A stretch of DNA of 64,000 bases from Pinus tabuliformis (lineage: Eukaryota > Streptophyta > Pinopsida > Pinales > Pinaceae): assembly GCA_031772625.1 (NCBI GenBank), contig CM062804.1, positions 271,777,174 to 271,841,173 of the forward strand, given 5' to 3'. Both the position numbers and the translations under genes were made by a program. The notes below the pieces were generated by a model. The model made no database searches and had not been told where the DNA came from. It saw nothing but the letters and a program-made list of their open reading frames with translations. Positions 32,988-45,248 of the stretch are shown in pieces; position 1 is the first letter of the stretch; each line of letters begins with the position of its first letter.

Positions 32988-34295
32988 TTGGTTACAGGGA
33001 AGTTACCTTCACATTTATTTCCTAGAGAGAAAAGAAAGATTATTCAAGATAGTGCAAGATATTCATGGATCACTAATGAATTGTATAAAACAGGGCCAGA
33101 TCTTATGATCAGAAGGTGTGTCAGGGAAGATGAGATGCCTGATATTCTCAAAGCATGTCATGATGAGCCGTGTGGTGGACACTTTGCTAACAAGAGGACA
33201 GCCTATAAAATCCTTTCCTTAGGATATTATTGGCCATCCATCTTCAAAGATGCTAAAGAATATGTTAGAAGGTGCGACAACTGCCAAAGGGTAGGGAAAC
33301 CTGCTCCCTCAAATGAAATGCCATTACAACCTCAGGTACTTATCAAACCCTTTGAAAAATGGGCTTTATACTTTATTGGACCTATTAATCCTCCATCCAA
33401 GCAGAAAAAGTATATATTGGTATGCACTGATTATGTCACCAAATGGGTAGAAGCCAAAGCATTACTTTTTGCTAACGAAAATTCTGTAGTTAGTTTTCTT
33501 TTTGAGGATATTTTTACTCGCTTTGGTGTTCCAAGAGAAATTGTGACAAATCATAGACTTCAATTCACATGCAAAATGGTGGAGAAACTTATGGAGGAAT
33601 ACAAAATCAAGCATAGGAAATCCACTCCTTATCATCCACAAGCAAATGGTTAAGTAGAGTCTACAAATAAAGTGATTGAAAGAATCCTCACGAAGACTGT
33701 GCATCTACATAGAAGAGATTGGGCATAAAGGCTTCCTGAAGCCTTATGGGCCTATAGAACTACATGGAGGAACACAACTGGACCTACACCCTATGAACTT
33801 GTTTATGGGAAGCAAGTCCTATTTCCCATAGAGTTCCATGTCAAAACTTTGAAGATGGCAGTCTAGTTGGGGATGGATTTACTAGAAGTTCAAAAGCATA
33901 GACTAGAGAAATTGAATGAACTTGAAGAAATGAGACAAGAAGTTGTTCAAAGGATTGGTCTAGTTCAACAACAGAGGGCTAAGTGGCATGAAAAGTACAT
34001 CAAAGACAAGAAGTTTCAAGAGAGAGATTGGGCACCGTTATTTGATTCAAAGTTTAAAGATTTTCAAGGGAAGTTTCAAACTCATTGGCTTGGGCCATAT
34101 GAGATTGAAAATGTTTTCAGTAATGAAGCAGTAAGGATCAGAACAATAGATGAAAGTCAAACTCCTCTCCTTGTGAATGGTCATAGATTGAAAATTTATC
34201 AAAAACCAATATCAAAGGAGGAGTTCATCAAGATATTTCAAAACAATTCTGAAATGAAATTGGTGAAGAAGAATCCTTCTTCTCCACCAACTTAG
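32988..34295 (+). mobile_element. Integrase of element D
   Basis: Zinc-binding HHCC part (CHDEPCGGHFANKRTAYKIL, then RRCDNCQRVGK), catalytic core (YFIGPINPPSKQKKYILVCT, RFGVPREIVT, STPYHPQANG) and a C-terminal domain (KFQTHWLGPYEIENVFSN, VNGHRLKIY). Broken in places. Confidence 0.88.
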
Positions 34296-35640
34296 TCTTT
34301 GTTTCTCCTATCTAAAAAAAAAAAAATTGTATAAGGTTGAAAACCAACCACTGATTGACATGCTTATACAGAAAATATAGGGTGAAAATTAGAAACTTCT
34401 GACACCCTACATTTTCCATTTCCTTTTCTGAAAAAAAAATGGTGACTCACTTTGCATTCTGAAAAATTTATTGTTTTATCTCATTTTCACTCTATTTTAC
34501 TTTCGCAAAGTTTCACTTCACTCCACTACCATATTCCACCAATAAATTTTTCCTCTCTAGCATTTCTCCCATCACCATTTTTCATTTATCATCTTGTCAT
34601 ATTTTCACTCACACAACCATCTCCATTTCATTCATTCATAAAGTCATATTTATTCTCTGTTTTACATTCTGCAGTTGTTTCCACGTTCTGTAGTTGTTCC
34701 CGTTTCGTAGCTAATCATGTTTTGCAGCCAATCTGATTCTGCAGCAACAGTTTGATCATCAGTCCAAACATAAAAAGGTTAGTTCATAATAAAATTTCAT
34801 ATGCAGGTAATTGAGGAGAGAACAACTTTTGAAGACCAATCACATCTAAGCACCTGTGGAAGCAAACAACAAGAGATTAACAAGTAGAAGGTATGGTTCT
34901 AAAAGGTAAAAACAAAAACTTATTTCAAAAAGCAATAAAAAACATAAGTTTGTATAACTCGTATAATCACATGACTCCTTGATTTATCATTATGAGATTT
35001 GACGGCCATGATGATTCTGCCACACCTTCCATATTTAATACCTAACGGTCTAATGATGCAATCTTCGTTTTAAACTCAAATGACTCGTACTTAACCGGAC
35101 TTCTCCAGCACACCTGTTAAATGGTTAGATTCATGACGTAACCTATTTGAATACGACTCCTCAAAACCCTGATTGTTCATTGATTACACCAAGTTTTCTT
35201 CTCTTATACTTCTGCAACCTTTTTGTGCATACAATCACTCTGTTTTCATATATTTTGTGCATACAAACACTCTGTTACCTTGTGCACACAATCACTCTGT
35301 TTTCGTATTCTTTGTGTATAATAGTCACTCTGTTTTTCACACAGTTTACGTGTACAACCACTCCGTTTCATATACCTTGAGCACACTCTGTTTCCACACA
35401 TTTTTTGCATACAGCTACTCTGTTTTCATATACCCTGTATGTATAGTGGTTTTATCCCATACTCATAGTCATTTTACTTTCATATATTCTGTCATTCCAT
35501 CCCCATATCCATAGTTATTTTTGTTTCTATAGACCAAGTTGTTCCACTAACGTATACACAGTCTTCTTTACACAGTCACTCCATTTTTCAAACAGTGAAG
35601 GGAATTTTGAAGAATAGCAGAGAGAATAGGTGATGGGGCT
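34296..35640 (+). other. Untranslated gap between pol and the 3' frames of element D
   Basis: T/C-rich. About 35190-35600 is a degenerate array with CATACAATCACTCTGTTTTC-like units of about 30-45 bp. The open frames across it are repeat-derived. Confidence 0.7.
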
Positions 35641-37231
35641 CATCATCAGAACTGAACCCATAGGGGTGAAGTACATGGAATTCTATCCTCAACTGAGAGG
35701 AATGTTGTAGAAGGCTGGTTGGTTGAGTTTCATTGAAAAATTCAATGGTCACCATAGAGAAATCACCAAACCTTTTGCCAGATTGTTTGATGGGATAGAT
35801 GTGGAAATAAGTGACATAAAATTTTTAGTGACCGAGTCTTTTGTTACTGAAGCAACCGAGCTACCAAGGCTAGCAGAGAGGTGGTTCAAGAACAAAGAAT
35901 TTCATCATGAAACTTGGAAGGTCATTCTCAAAAATCCAGGTATGGACACTTTAGTTTTTAGGAAAGGAATTCCAATCTCTGCACTTATGGGCAAATGGAG
36001 TAGCATGCTATTAATTTTGCAAAAGTTTATCACATGCGAGGGAAGGTTTGGTTCCATGTATGTATATCACATAAGACTGTTAATGAATTTTCTTGAAGAT
36101 GGAACCCTCAATCTCCCATTTTCCCTGTTGAATAGTTTGAGAAGAATGACCACTAATTTTCAGAAGAAAATTGAAGCAATATAAACCACTCTTTATCATC
36201 ATGGACTAGTAAAAATTTTAGTTGAACATCACTTAAAGAGTGTAGGGGACACATGGGAAAACTTTTTGGTCAGAAACTTCTTCTAAGATGCTCTAGAATT
36301 GCCTGAGGGAAGTCCTGTAAGAAGAAGTAGGAGAAGGAAGACCAGTCTCACCATTCAAAACACTCCTGAAACTTCAGCACAAAAAAACAATGAGGAAGAG
36401 CCCATCTCTGAAACATTAACAGAGATTAGAAAGAAGACAAAGCAGAGAAGAAAAATGAAAGAAAAGGTTGAGAAAATCCACAAGAATATTCTTGAACCTT
36501 CATCATCTAAGGAGGATGAACAACTGCTTTCAGAGAGATTAATCAAAATCAGAGATCAACTCAATAGAGAGAAGGAGAAGGGAAAAAGGAAACAGGTTAT
36601 AGAGGAAGAAATCATAGGCTCCCAAAGTTTGAGGAGAAGTTATAGACTCAAGGGCAAAGTGAAGAAAGAAAAATCAAAAGAGACTGAGTTCATAGATTTG
36701 GGGGAAGAAACTCCAACTCAGTCCCATGACAATATTCCATATGAGCAAATCCCACAAAACTCTCCTCAACAAAACTTTGAAAGCAGTCCAAGAAGAGCGT
36801 CTCCAGGTATTAATCTGGGCTAACAACAGATTTATGATTACATAGAGTCATTGGAGAAAAAGAGTACATCAGTGGACCCAGGGACTTCATCTAATCTTGA
36901 GCAGCCTGCCACATCACAAGAAACTTTGACTAGCTCACTTAAACATGAAATCTATGAGCTAGAAGTTCTAAATAGGCATATCCAAAGAGAAAATGAAGCC
37001 TTAAAAGAACAAAACAAGTTGGATAAGATTATCCATGATAACACTATGCTTCACTTGGGTTTATGGCACAAGAAGAACATAAAACTAAAAAGGAAGAATA
37101 AGAAGCTAAACAGGGCACTTATCAACCTCAAGTACAGATTTCTCATGAGGAGGCCTAGGATGGCAGTTGGTGCAAAGAAAAGCAAGAAGAGGTTGGATGT
37201 TTTGGCTGAAGTCTCAGAAAAAATGCAGTAG
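35640..37231 (+). mobile_element. Post-pol (env-position) frames of element D
   Basis: Three consecutive parts: a globular domain (about 35700-36180; WLSFIEKFNGHHREITKPFA, later FRKGIPISALMGKW), a Lys/Arg/Glu-rich linker (about 36299-36823) and a coiled coil (about 36851-37231; long E/K/L/N heptad-like stretch ending in a basic region). No signal peptide or clear transmembrane anchor is visible, so it is not an obvious envelope protein. The layout resembles the degraded frame at 40950-44140. Broken. Confidence 0.65.
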
Positions 37232-37279
37232 GAGGAGGGAGTTTACAATTTTGATTGCATGGGGACATGCAATAGTCTA

Positions 37280-37291
37280 GCAGTGGGGGTA
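37280..37291 (+). other. Polypurine tract of element D
   Basis: GCAGTGGGGGTA immediately before the TGTTGAGTT of the 3' LTR. Confidence 0.8.
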
Positions 37292-39160
37292 TGTTGAGTT
37301 CCAAAACTGCCTTTCCCTTAGCTACTTTTCTCATCCTTCCTTCTCTGTTTTTCCATGAAAAATGCATCCTTATCATCAAAAACCATTACACATTGCCTCA
37401 AGGAGTATATTTCAGTGATTTACAGGTTATACTTTTATGTTTGCTATTTGAATAAGTTTTTGTTTTTTAGCTACGGAACGCAGCCACATTTTGCAGCTAA
37501 TCGGCTGTTCCGCAGCTACTTCCATGCTTTTGCAGGTTCCACGTGTCAAGAGAGGAAAAGGACTACATGGGTAGCTTGGAAAACATCAGGGCATGGATTG
37601 TATCCTATTCATCTGGCCTAGATCGATGAGGAAGACTCCGGTCAAAGGGAAGTCAAACATAGAAACCTATGGCAAACAGGACTCTGTTCTGTACATGTTT
37701 CTCAGTGATGGGATTCAAAGCAGTTTCCTGAAGCCCCAAACTTCATCTACCCCCTGCGCAAACAAAATCCAACAGCCATTACCATAATATTTATGTTTCC
37801 AGGGAACCAAGGACAAGAATTCCACATACTTGCCTATCTACGTGTTTTGCTATAGCTTAATTCTCTCTTTAAAACAATTGTATAATTTCTCTATAAATAC
37901 TTGTGTGAAGAACGCAGAACAAGTTCAATTTTTGCTTATGTATTAAGTTCAGATTTCCCCTCTGTAGTTTGAAGAACTCATTCGCTGTTTTAATATAAAG
38001 ACTCTGTTTCATGGATACCTGAAGCGTTATTGGAATGTTGATTAAGTGCTTATAATCCGAGACCTTTGCAGAGGGCCCCTGCTTTGGTCAAGGTTACATT
38101 TTATTCTGTCTTGTCTTTCATAGTTAACTGTAAATTCACTGTGTTTTTTCCATGATGTTTATAACCATTTTCCGACTCTATTCATAATGCAGCTTGTATT
38201 CATAGAATAGCTCTTTTGTTTCATTACTTTCTAGTTTCTTATCAGTGGCTTGAAGTTGATGTCAGTAGCATAGAGTAATTTAGATTTGCTGATCATTAGT
38301 CTAGTTTCTTTCATTTGTTGTTCATTAGTCTTTAGATTTTGAATGCCATTTTGCTGTTAGTTTAATAACTCATGTTGTAAGTGAATGTTTCCAAAAGCCC
38401 TTTCAGTTGATGGTTCATCTTAAAACTAAGTGGTGAAATATTTCATTTATGAATGAATCATTTTCTGTATTTTTATGTTTGTTTTTTTCTTAGAACAATG
38501 AAGTATGGAGTCCCTCAAAATGCTATCACAAGGAGGTAGTTCCCCCAAAATTGTATAGCAAAGTGATAAAACACTTCATTTAACTGTTATAGTAGATTAG
38601 TTGCAATTTCACTTTCAGTCTTAGTTTTTCATTTAATTTTGTTGCAATTTCATTTTCAGTTTTAGAACAATGAAGTATTGAACCTCTCAAAATTCTATCA
38701 CAAGGAGGTAGTTCTCCCAAAATTGTGGAACAGAGTGACAAGACACTTCATTTAGTTTTTATGATAGAATAGTTGCAATTTCATTTTCAATCGTAGTTTT
38801 TCATTTCGCTGCCATTCCATTTTCAGTTGTTCATTAAGTTTTGATTTTGCAATAAATTAGACAATAGTTGTAATCTTATTTTCAGTATTTCATTTTTGGT
38901 TCATCATAGATAGCTGTAATCTCATTTCCAGTTTTAATATTAGCTCTCATTTCATTTATTTAGATTCTTAGCAGCAGTAGATTTAAGGTTTTGCAGAACA
39001 TTAGGAATTAAAAGATCAAACCCACAAAACAATAGAAAACTCAAAAACACTGAAGTAGGAAAGGCCATCTAGCACATATAGTGCACTACACTTCATCAGT
39101 TTATGATACCCGGATTAATAATTTATGTAGATAAATTTAGGACACTAAATTGACCAAACA
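37292..39160 (+). repeat. 3' LTR of element D
   Basis: Pairs with 26551-28413 and ends TTGACCAAACA, followed by the ATGGT target duplication. Confidence 0.94.
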
Positions 39161-39165
39161 ATGGT

Positions 39166-39862
39166 TATAATGATTGTTGCATATATGTGAACTATTTCAC
39201 TTGATGATTAATGACTCTTCCTCATTTATGTGTGTGTGTATTTACTAGAATAGTACTACTACTTTTCTTCTAGAGACTTACTTTGTTCCTTTGCAATGAA
39301 ATAACTTTGATACATTTGCAATTGAAAATTACAAGAGGCACACCTTCTTGCTCATTCAAAAATACATGCATTCTACTCTTTTATGCTAACTTCTCAAGCC
39401 AAGGAAAATATTTAAGTAAATGGAGACCGAGACATAATCTGGTTGAGACTTTTATACCAAACGGTGTGAGGTCTAATTGAGACTTCATATCTGGGATATT
39501 CCTTGTAGTTTGGTGGGATCCAACACCGTCAATAGGTTCCAAAATTTATCCTACCTTGTTTTTATGTTAATGATGAAGCATGCTCTATATTGGGTGTCCA
39601 TTGGTGCTAACACTCCATTTGACCACTTGGAGGCTGAAGCATGCTTATTGTTATTAAAGCATGAAGAATCTTGAGCTTTACTCAAGTATAACACCCAACC
39701 ACCCAAGCATTGTTCCCATTTGATCACAATATTAGTTGTTGTTGAGCACTATGATGAAGGTGTTTCCACATCCCATGCTTATGCAAGACCAAGGCATCAC
39801 ACCCTGACATCCACTAGACCATCATGACAATTGAAATTAAGGTCCTGTTGTGCTTTGCAACA
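39166..39862 (+). repeat. Element A LTR, probable second segment
   Basis: Contiguous with 26550 before element D inserted. It seems to end near TGTGCTTTGCAACA (39849-39862), which would suit a TG...CA LTR of about 2.6 kb. No coding seen. The exact end is not proven. Confidence 0.45.
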
Positions 39863-39866
39863 ACCC

Positions 39867-39919
39867 CCCCATTTATTTTACATAAATGACTTAGGAGATT
39901 ATTGTATAAATAAATGGGG
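39867..39919. repeat. Perfect 12-bp inverted repeat
   Basis: CCCCATTTATTT (39867-39878) and AAATAAATGGGG (39908-39919) around a 29-bp loop. Confidence 0.8.
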
Positions 39920-40940
39920 ATTCTTAAAATTTAAAAAACATAGGAATATAGTTTAGTTTAGGGTTTTTGTTAAGAATAAATTTTATCTTTTAATAAACAA
40001 ATCCTCATGAAAGTTTGAATGAATCGAATAAGGCTTACCTTAAAGAAAACCCGACAATATCACATGTCACAAAGTTTCAAAGAAACAAAGTTTTATTTAC
40101 CCTTTTGAAACTTGCAATTGCGATAAAAGATAGCCCCCGGGAACCAAAACATATCTATTCCTTAAAAAGCTTAAGTATTGATGAAATTCCTTCATGACGG
40201 AAATTCCCCACATCGCAATCTTATAACAAAAGCGATATATCATAAGACCGAGGAACATCCTTATTGCGAAATGCGATAAGCTACCGGACCCGACAAAACA
40301 ATAAAATATACTCTCTAAAAACATTGCGCCTAGATAAATCGCAAGAGTATCAATATGCTCCCCGCTTGTATCATTCCCAATTCCCCCGATTTTGATAAAG
40401 TTATTTCTTAAAGAGCGTGCCTAAGGAAAATCATAAAGCTAAAAACAAAAGCCACGCTTAATAATAAATCCATGGGCCCGCTACAATGCCACATCACTTC
40501 TCGCAATTTCGTAATCGCTCAAAGCTTTCAGCCATATCCATTCTCCGCTACTCCTGAAACCTCTAATTGCGATATTGCGACTATCGCAATCGCACATCTC
40601 TCATACTTAATAAACTGATACAGTGATATCGCTATCACATATTGGCAGAGTGCTTGAAAATAAGTTTTATTTACCGTTTGAAAAGGTTTTTGTGATGCGA
40701 TATATTAATGGATTATAAATAACCACGCGAAGCCATGATTTCAGTTATTCAGGGATTCTAATGGTATTTATGATTTCAAAGCCCAAGGAGATTTGATGGC
40801 CTGTTTAGATTGATTCACATTTAAACTTCCCTTCTCGTCATTTCAAGGTCTTATGTGTTTGTATGCTTCCACGTTTAACTCCTATTTCTCTTCATTCCTC
40901 TGTATTCTCAATTTGCAGGTTTTTCCCGAGAAAGAATTGT
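39920..40940. other. Non-coding sequence upstream of a decayed element frame
   Basis: AT-rich with several GCGATA/TATCGC motifs (for example near 40120, 40230, 40570, 40630, 40690). A TATA-like ATTATAAATAACC lies near 40713. Possibly an LTR or leader of the element coding at 40950-44140; no primer site recognised. Confidence 0.4.
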
Positions 40941-40948
40941 GTAACAAG

Positions 40949-43900
40949 ATGACTTAGTCGAAGAAAGGAATGAAACCCACGGAAGCCACACAATCTGCTA
41001 CAATTGATGTAACAAAAATGGCCACACTATTCTCTGACACGACATGTAATATCGACAACGGTACTTCCTCATGGGAAACCATGTACCAGTGGTTGGAGAG
41101 CGAGGGTCCTAGGATAATTCAATGAGAAGCAACAACAGACACTACTACCTCTTCTGAAGCCTCCCGCTTTGAAGCTGCAAGTTCTTTCCTTCACAGAGTT
41201 TCTACTAGACCCAATATTTTACCTTACACCGATATGGTAAATTGGATAATAGAAAATATTAGCATTTCTGACCGGACATTCCAGACTTGAAGGCAAATGG
41301 TTATTAGGTCCTTCACAACAGAAGAATTGAAGAGAATGTATCATATACCAGACCCACATAAGGTATATCATAAATACTTCCTCGAGCATTTCGCAACCAA
41401 AAATGAGGTGTCGTCAGGCCCAATTAAGCAATGGAGGTCCAATTCAAACAAGCACAAACATGGGAAATCGGGTATGTATTCTATATCATCTCTCACTACT
41501 TCTTACTCTTATATCACAACTATGATGTGTAGATTATTTGCATATGCCGATACAACCAATTTCTCTATTGAGTGGGTTCCCCTAATTGATGCAACAGTAA
41601 ATTCTTTTACAATGGATTGGGGCACTATCTTGTCTAACAACCTGGCCTTACAAATTTAGGAATATAGACAACACCAATATGTCACCTCTAGAACAGTGCC
41701 ACCATTTTTTATGAGTGCCTACATTATGGATGCACTCTGTTTCACTAATAGTTTTCCAACCATGGGGTGGAAATGGACTATTCAAGATCCTACCCCCCTT
41801 CATATATATCACAAAATCCTGTGGAAATCCAATTTCCACACCATTTCTACAAAATCTTTGAAGGAGTTATGCTACCCATCCACCAAGTTGTTTTTGACAA
41901 AAGGGCCCCAATATTATCTGATGAGGTCAAGATTGATTTTATACTAATAGGTAGGTGGTTTGGGGAAGAACTAATCACTTATGTCTAAGTCTTTGGAAGC
42001 ATAGCACCTTCCCATGTGTCTCCCATGGTATGTACCAGATAAACTACTTGCTAGATAAATTTCTTACCAAACTGTAGGGGATGGGATAACAAAGACCCTA
42101 AAAGAATTTAAAAAGTCTCTTTGGCTTTCCTTTCCCCTCCAATGCGGTGTTTATGCATTACATGATTTCAAGCATGATGCACTTGAAATCGATCATATTA
42201 CATGTTTAAATCTTGCCACCATTCCTGGCAGATAGTTTGACCCCAATAAGGTTGCACAAAACTTCACTGCTCAAGTGAAAATTAGACAGTTCAGCCATGA
42301 GGATGATGATTTTGACGACTTGTTTGAGTCAACTGAGCTGTTTTCACAAGTGCAACATTTGGATACCTTGAGGTTGGACCGACAAAAGTTAGCCCAATTG
42401 CACCAGTATAGGAGGAAAAGGTTACGAAAAATCCCTTTGGATCTGTTAAAGATCCCTCAACAAGTTGTTCAAGAGGAACAGAGCTCAAGCCAAAACTCAA
42501 AGAAGGGCTCAGAACATAGTTCCGAGCATAATTCAGAGAAGAAATCAAAACAAGGTTCCGAACAAACTTCAGAGAAGAAATCGACACAAATTTGAGAGCA
42601 TGGCTCAGAGCAGAATTTACAGAAGAGCCCAAAGAAGAGTCTAGAAAAGGACACTAAGAAGGAATCTGAAAAGGTCTCAAAGGAGAAATAAGTGGAAGAT
42701 GTTTCCACTAAAGTGCATACATATGAATCCCTTCTGAAAAATCAACTGGATGAGGCATGGAAACAATTTGACCAATAACTAAGAGGACAATAAGGGGAAA
42801 AAGATGTTGAAATGGAAACAACATTCAACACACCCCAAAACATTGGACAAAGCTTGTTCACTGGAAAGGCTTCTGAAAAAGTTAGCACCACAGAAGAAGT
42901 TGAGATCATCTTGGCCTTCCCTTCAACAAAAATCGTTCTCTGAGTGAAGGAAATCCCTCCTCTTGATGTATTTTATAGTCCCAAGCATCGAGTTGTAGTA
43001 AAAAGGTAGAGGAAAAGGAGGAGAACAAAACAGAAGGATGCCCCTATGGATCCTTCAGACAATTTGACAAAACTATCACAGTTTGCAGGTGCTTATGCAT
43101 ATGCTACTATTGACAAAGCAGTGGAATTCAAACAATTGGTAAGAGAGAAGGAAGAAATAATACAACAACTAGAGCAACAGTTGGCAGAAGAGAGACAAAG
43201 TGTCGACCATCAAATGAAGGCACAAATGGCCCAATTACAACAGAGCTTTGACCAATTGAAGCTCCAGTATCAAGCAGAAACAAGTGCCAAAGATATTCAA
43301 ATACAACAATTGCAGTTTTCTATGGATTAGTTGAAAGATAATCCTAAGGTTGAGGATTTTATAAAAGAAGCATTAGAACTCAATTCTTTATTATCAAAGC
43401 AACATGTGACATTCTGTCAGAAGCTATCAGTCATCAATCCAATGTGCAAGCAAAGTGATTCATTGATGAATCAAGCATCTGATCTGAGGATCACTTTTAA
43501 TGAGATTGATGATAAGATTTCAGGATACATAACATGGTAGGATACTCCAGAGGGTAGAGCAACAAATATTCCTAGGACAGAGGAATCTCATAAAGACATC
43601 CTCTTTACCAATTGGGATATTCAGCTAAAGTAGGCAGAAAGAGCAGTTTCAAGAGCAACTGATGCTGCAAATAATATCATTGAAACCATCAATGATAATT
43701 TGCACAATGCTAATTTGATACAGGAATGCCCACCTGGGAGTCTCCCTGATATTAGAGCCCTAGAAACACACTAGAAAGAAACTTTCAGAGTGAGAGAAGA
43801 GGCAATTAAATAGTTAACAAAACTTGATTATGAAGTATATTGGAGATATCTGGTGAAGCCACATAGGTAGTGGTTAATGCTACGTTTCCTTGCTAACTCA

Positions 43901-44140
43901 TCTACCCACATGCTTCCTACTCTTTCAGGTGCAGTGTATACAGGACAACTGCACATGAGGATGGGTTAGCCTTCTGAAGTCAAGCCACTGATGGATATCT
44001 ACGAGCTTAGATAATGAATGAACGAGTAGACACTATTACATGCCAGAGCTCGTCATTGCAACAATTTCTATTTCTGTATTTTTGTCATTTATTTTAAGGA
44101 GACTTGTTTAAACCTCCTCAGAACTTTCATGCAATATCTA
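40949..44140 (+). mobile_element. Long decayed reading frame with coiled coil, probable retroelement protein
   Basis: About 1000 codons of protein-like sequence in largely one direction with multiple breaks: Ser/Thr-rich N-terminus, a globular part (FTTEELKRMYHIPDPHKVYH, FSIEWVPLIDATVNSFTMDW, WKWTIQDPTPLHIY), a Ser/Lys/Glu repeat region (about 42480-42700), and a Gln/Glu-rich coiled coil (about 43046-43330). It resembles plant 'transposon protein' frames attached to LTR elements and the post-pol frames of element D in layout. No gag knuckle or pol seen. Function unknown. Confidence 0.5.
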
Positions 44141-45248
44141 TTTTAGTACTTTATTTTTATTATACAAACCCTTTCATGTCTTTGAAGAAAGGGTCCCCAA
44201 TTTTATAAAGAAACACTTTAAAAGCTTGCACTTATGTACTTTTAAAGTTTATCCTAGTAGAATGACTGGATCAGAGTCCTGAAGTTTTGTGAAGAAGGCT
44301 TTTGGAAGCTTGCACTTTTGTACTTTTGGAAACCATCTTAATGAAAAAGACTAGACTGGAGCTATTTACTTCATGAGCATAGTTATATGCATCGGGTACT
44401 TCTATCATTGTGTATTTATTTGTTTATGAATCGATAACCATTTCTCTTTATATTGTTTGTTATATGTATCTCTTTAAAACATGATTCTATATCTATTCAC
44501 TTCTGAAAATGTTAGAACTGTTATCTTTTCATACATTGATGAGCAAATTTTTGAATGATATTTGATGCGATATATGTTTATCAATTATTTTGATTAACTA
44601 TTTAATCACAATAATTATTTCAAAGGATTTTCATTTCTATTAGTGTTTGATTAATCTTCATTATCATACACTAAAGATAATCATTGTAGATCACATAAGT
44701 ATAAATAAAATCCTGGGTAATATATAAATAGGTTGAATATACATGTATTTCAGTTGAAAACCAACCCATCTATCACTTAGTTTTTGGTGATCAACACCCT
44801 ATCCATCCTATCACATTTTTATTGGGAAACTAGTCCCATTATATCCAGTTAGAGCCACTAATCCAAACGGATAAGGGACAATATTCAAGTCCCTGACCTG
44901 GTGGTTTTTCCCCATGTTGTTGCAACGATTTTCGAGGTTTCAACAGGTCCCCGCCCCATAATTGTGCAAAGGTGTTATGCCCAATGAATTGACTAATAGT
45001 CAAGTTGTACTTCAAATTGCCCCAATAAAAAGAAGAAGATAATCAAAGACCCATTGTTGACATTTTCATATCAATGATACATAATAACAAACCATGCTTG
45101 ATAGAAAGGTGATAGATTGTTCAAAGAAGAGCTTTGAAATGTGGCATATTCCAAGGATACCACAACATCCTATATGATATTTTAGACTCAAATTTGTTCC
45201 TTGGTTCCTTTATTCCATTCATCCAATATTCATCTATATTTGTGCTTG
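44141..45248. other. AT-rich spacer, no gene seen
   Basis: Contains two similar passages near 44150-44240 and 44270-44350 (ACTTTTGTACTTTTGGAA / CTTATGTACTTTTAAAG with GAAGAAAGG-like context). No coding region recognised. Probably the 3' part of the preceding decayed element. Confidence 0.5.

Larger units (their letters stand above)
26551..39160 (+). mobile_element. Element D, Athila-like Ty3/gypsy retrotransposon with extra reading frames after pol
   Basis: LTRs of 1863 bp (26551-28413) and 1869 bp (37292-39160) begin TGTTGAGTT, with a perfect ATGGT target duplication. A tRNA-Asp-type primer site follows the 5' LTR and a purine tract (GTGGGGGTA) precedes the 3' LTR. Interior order: gag, protease, RT, RNase H, integrase, a long untranslated repeat-rich gap, then further frames in the position where Athila elements carry an env-like gene. 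It is structurally whole end to end but its coding regions are broken in several places. LTRs differ by a few percent in some stretches and more in others. Confidence 0.93.

Noticed and set aside
35147-35514. Two overlapping frames rich in His/Ser/Phe
   Set aside because: Repeat-derived (CATACAATCACTCTG units) in the untranslated gap of element D.
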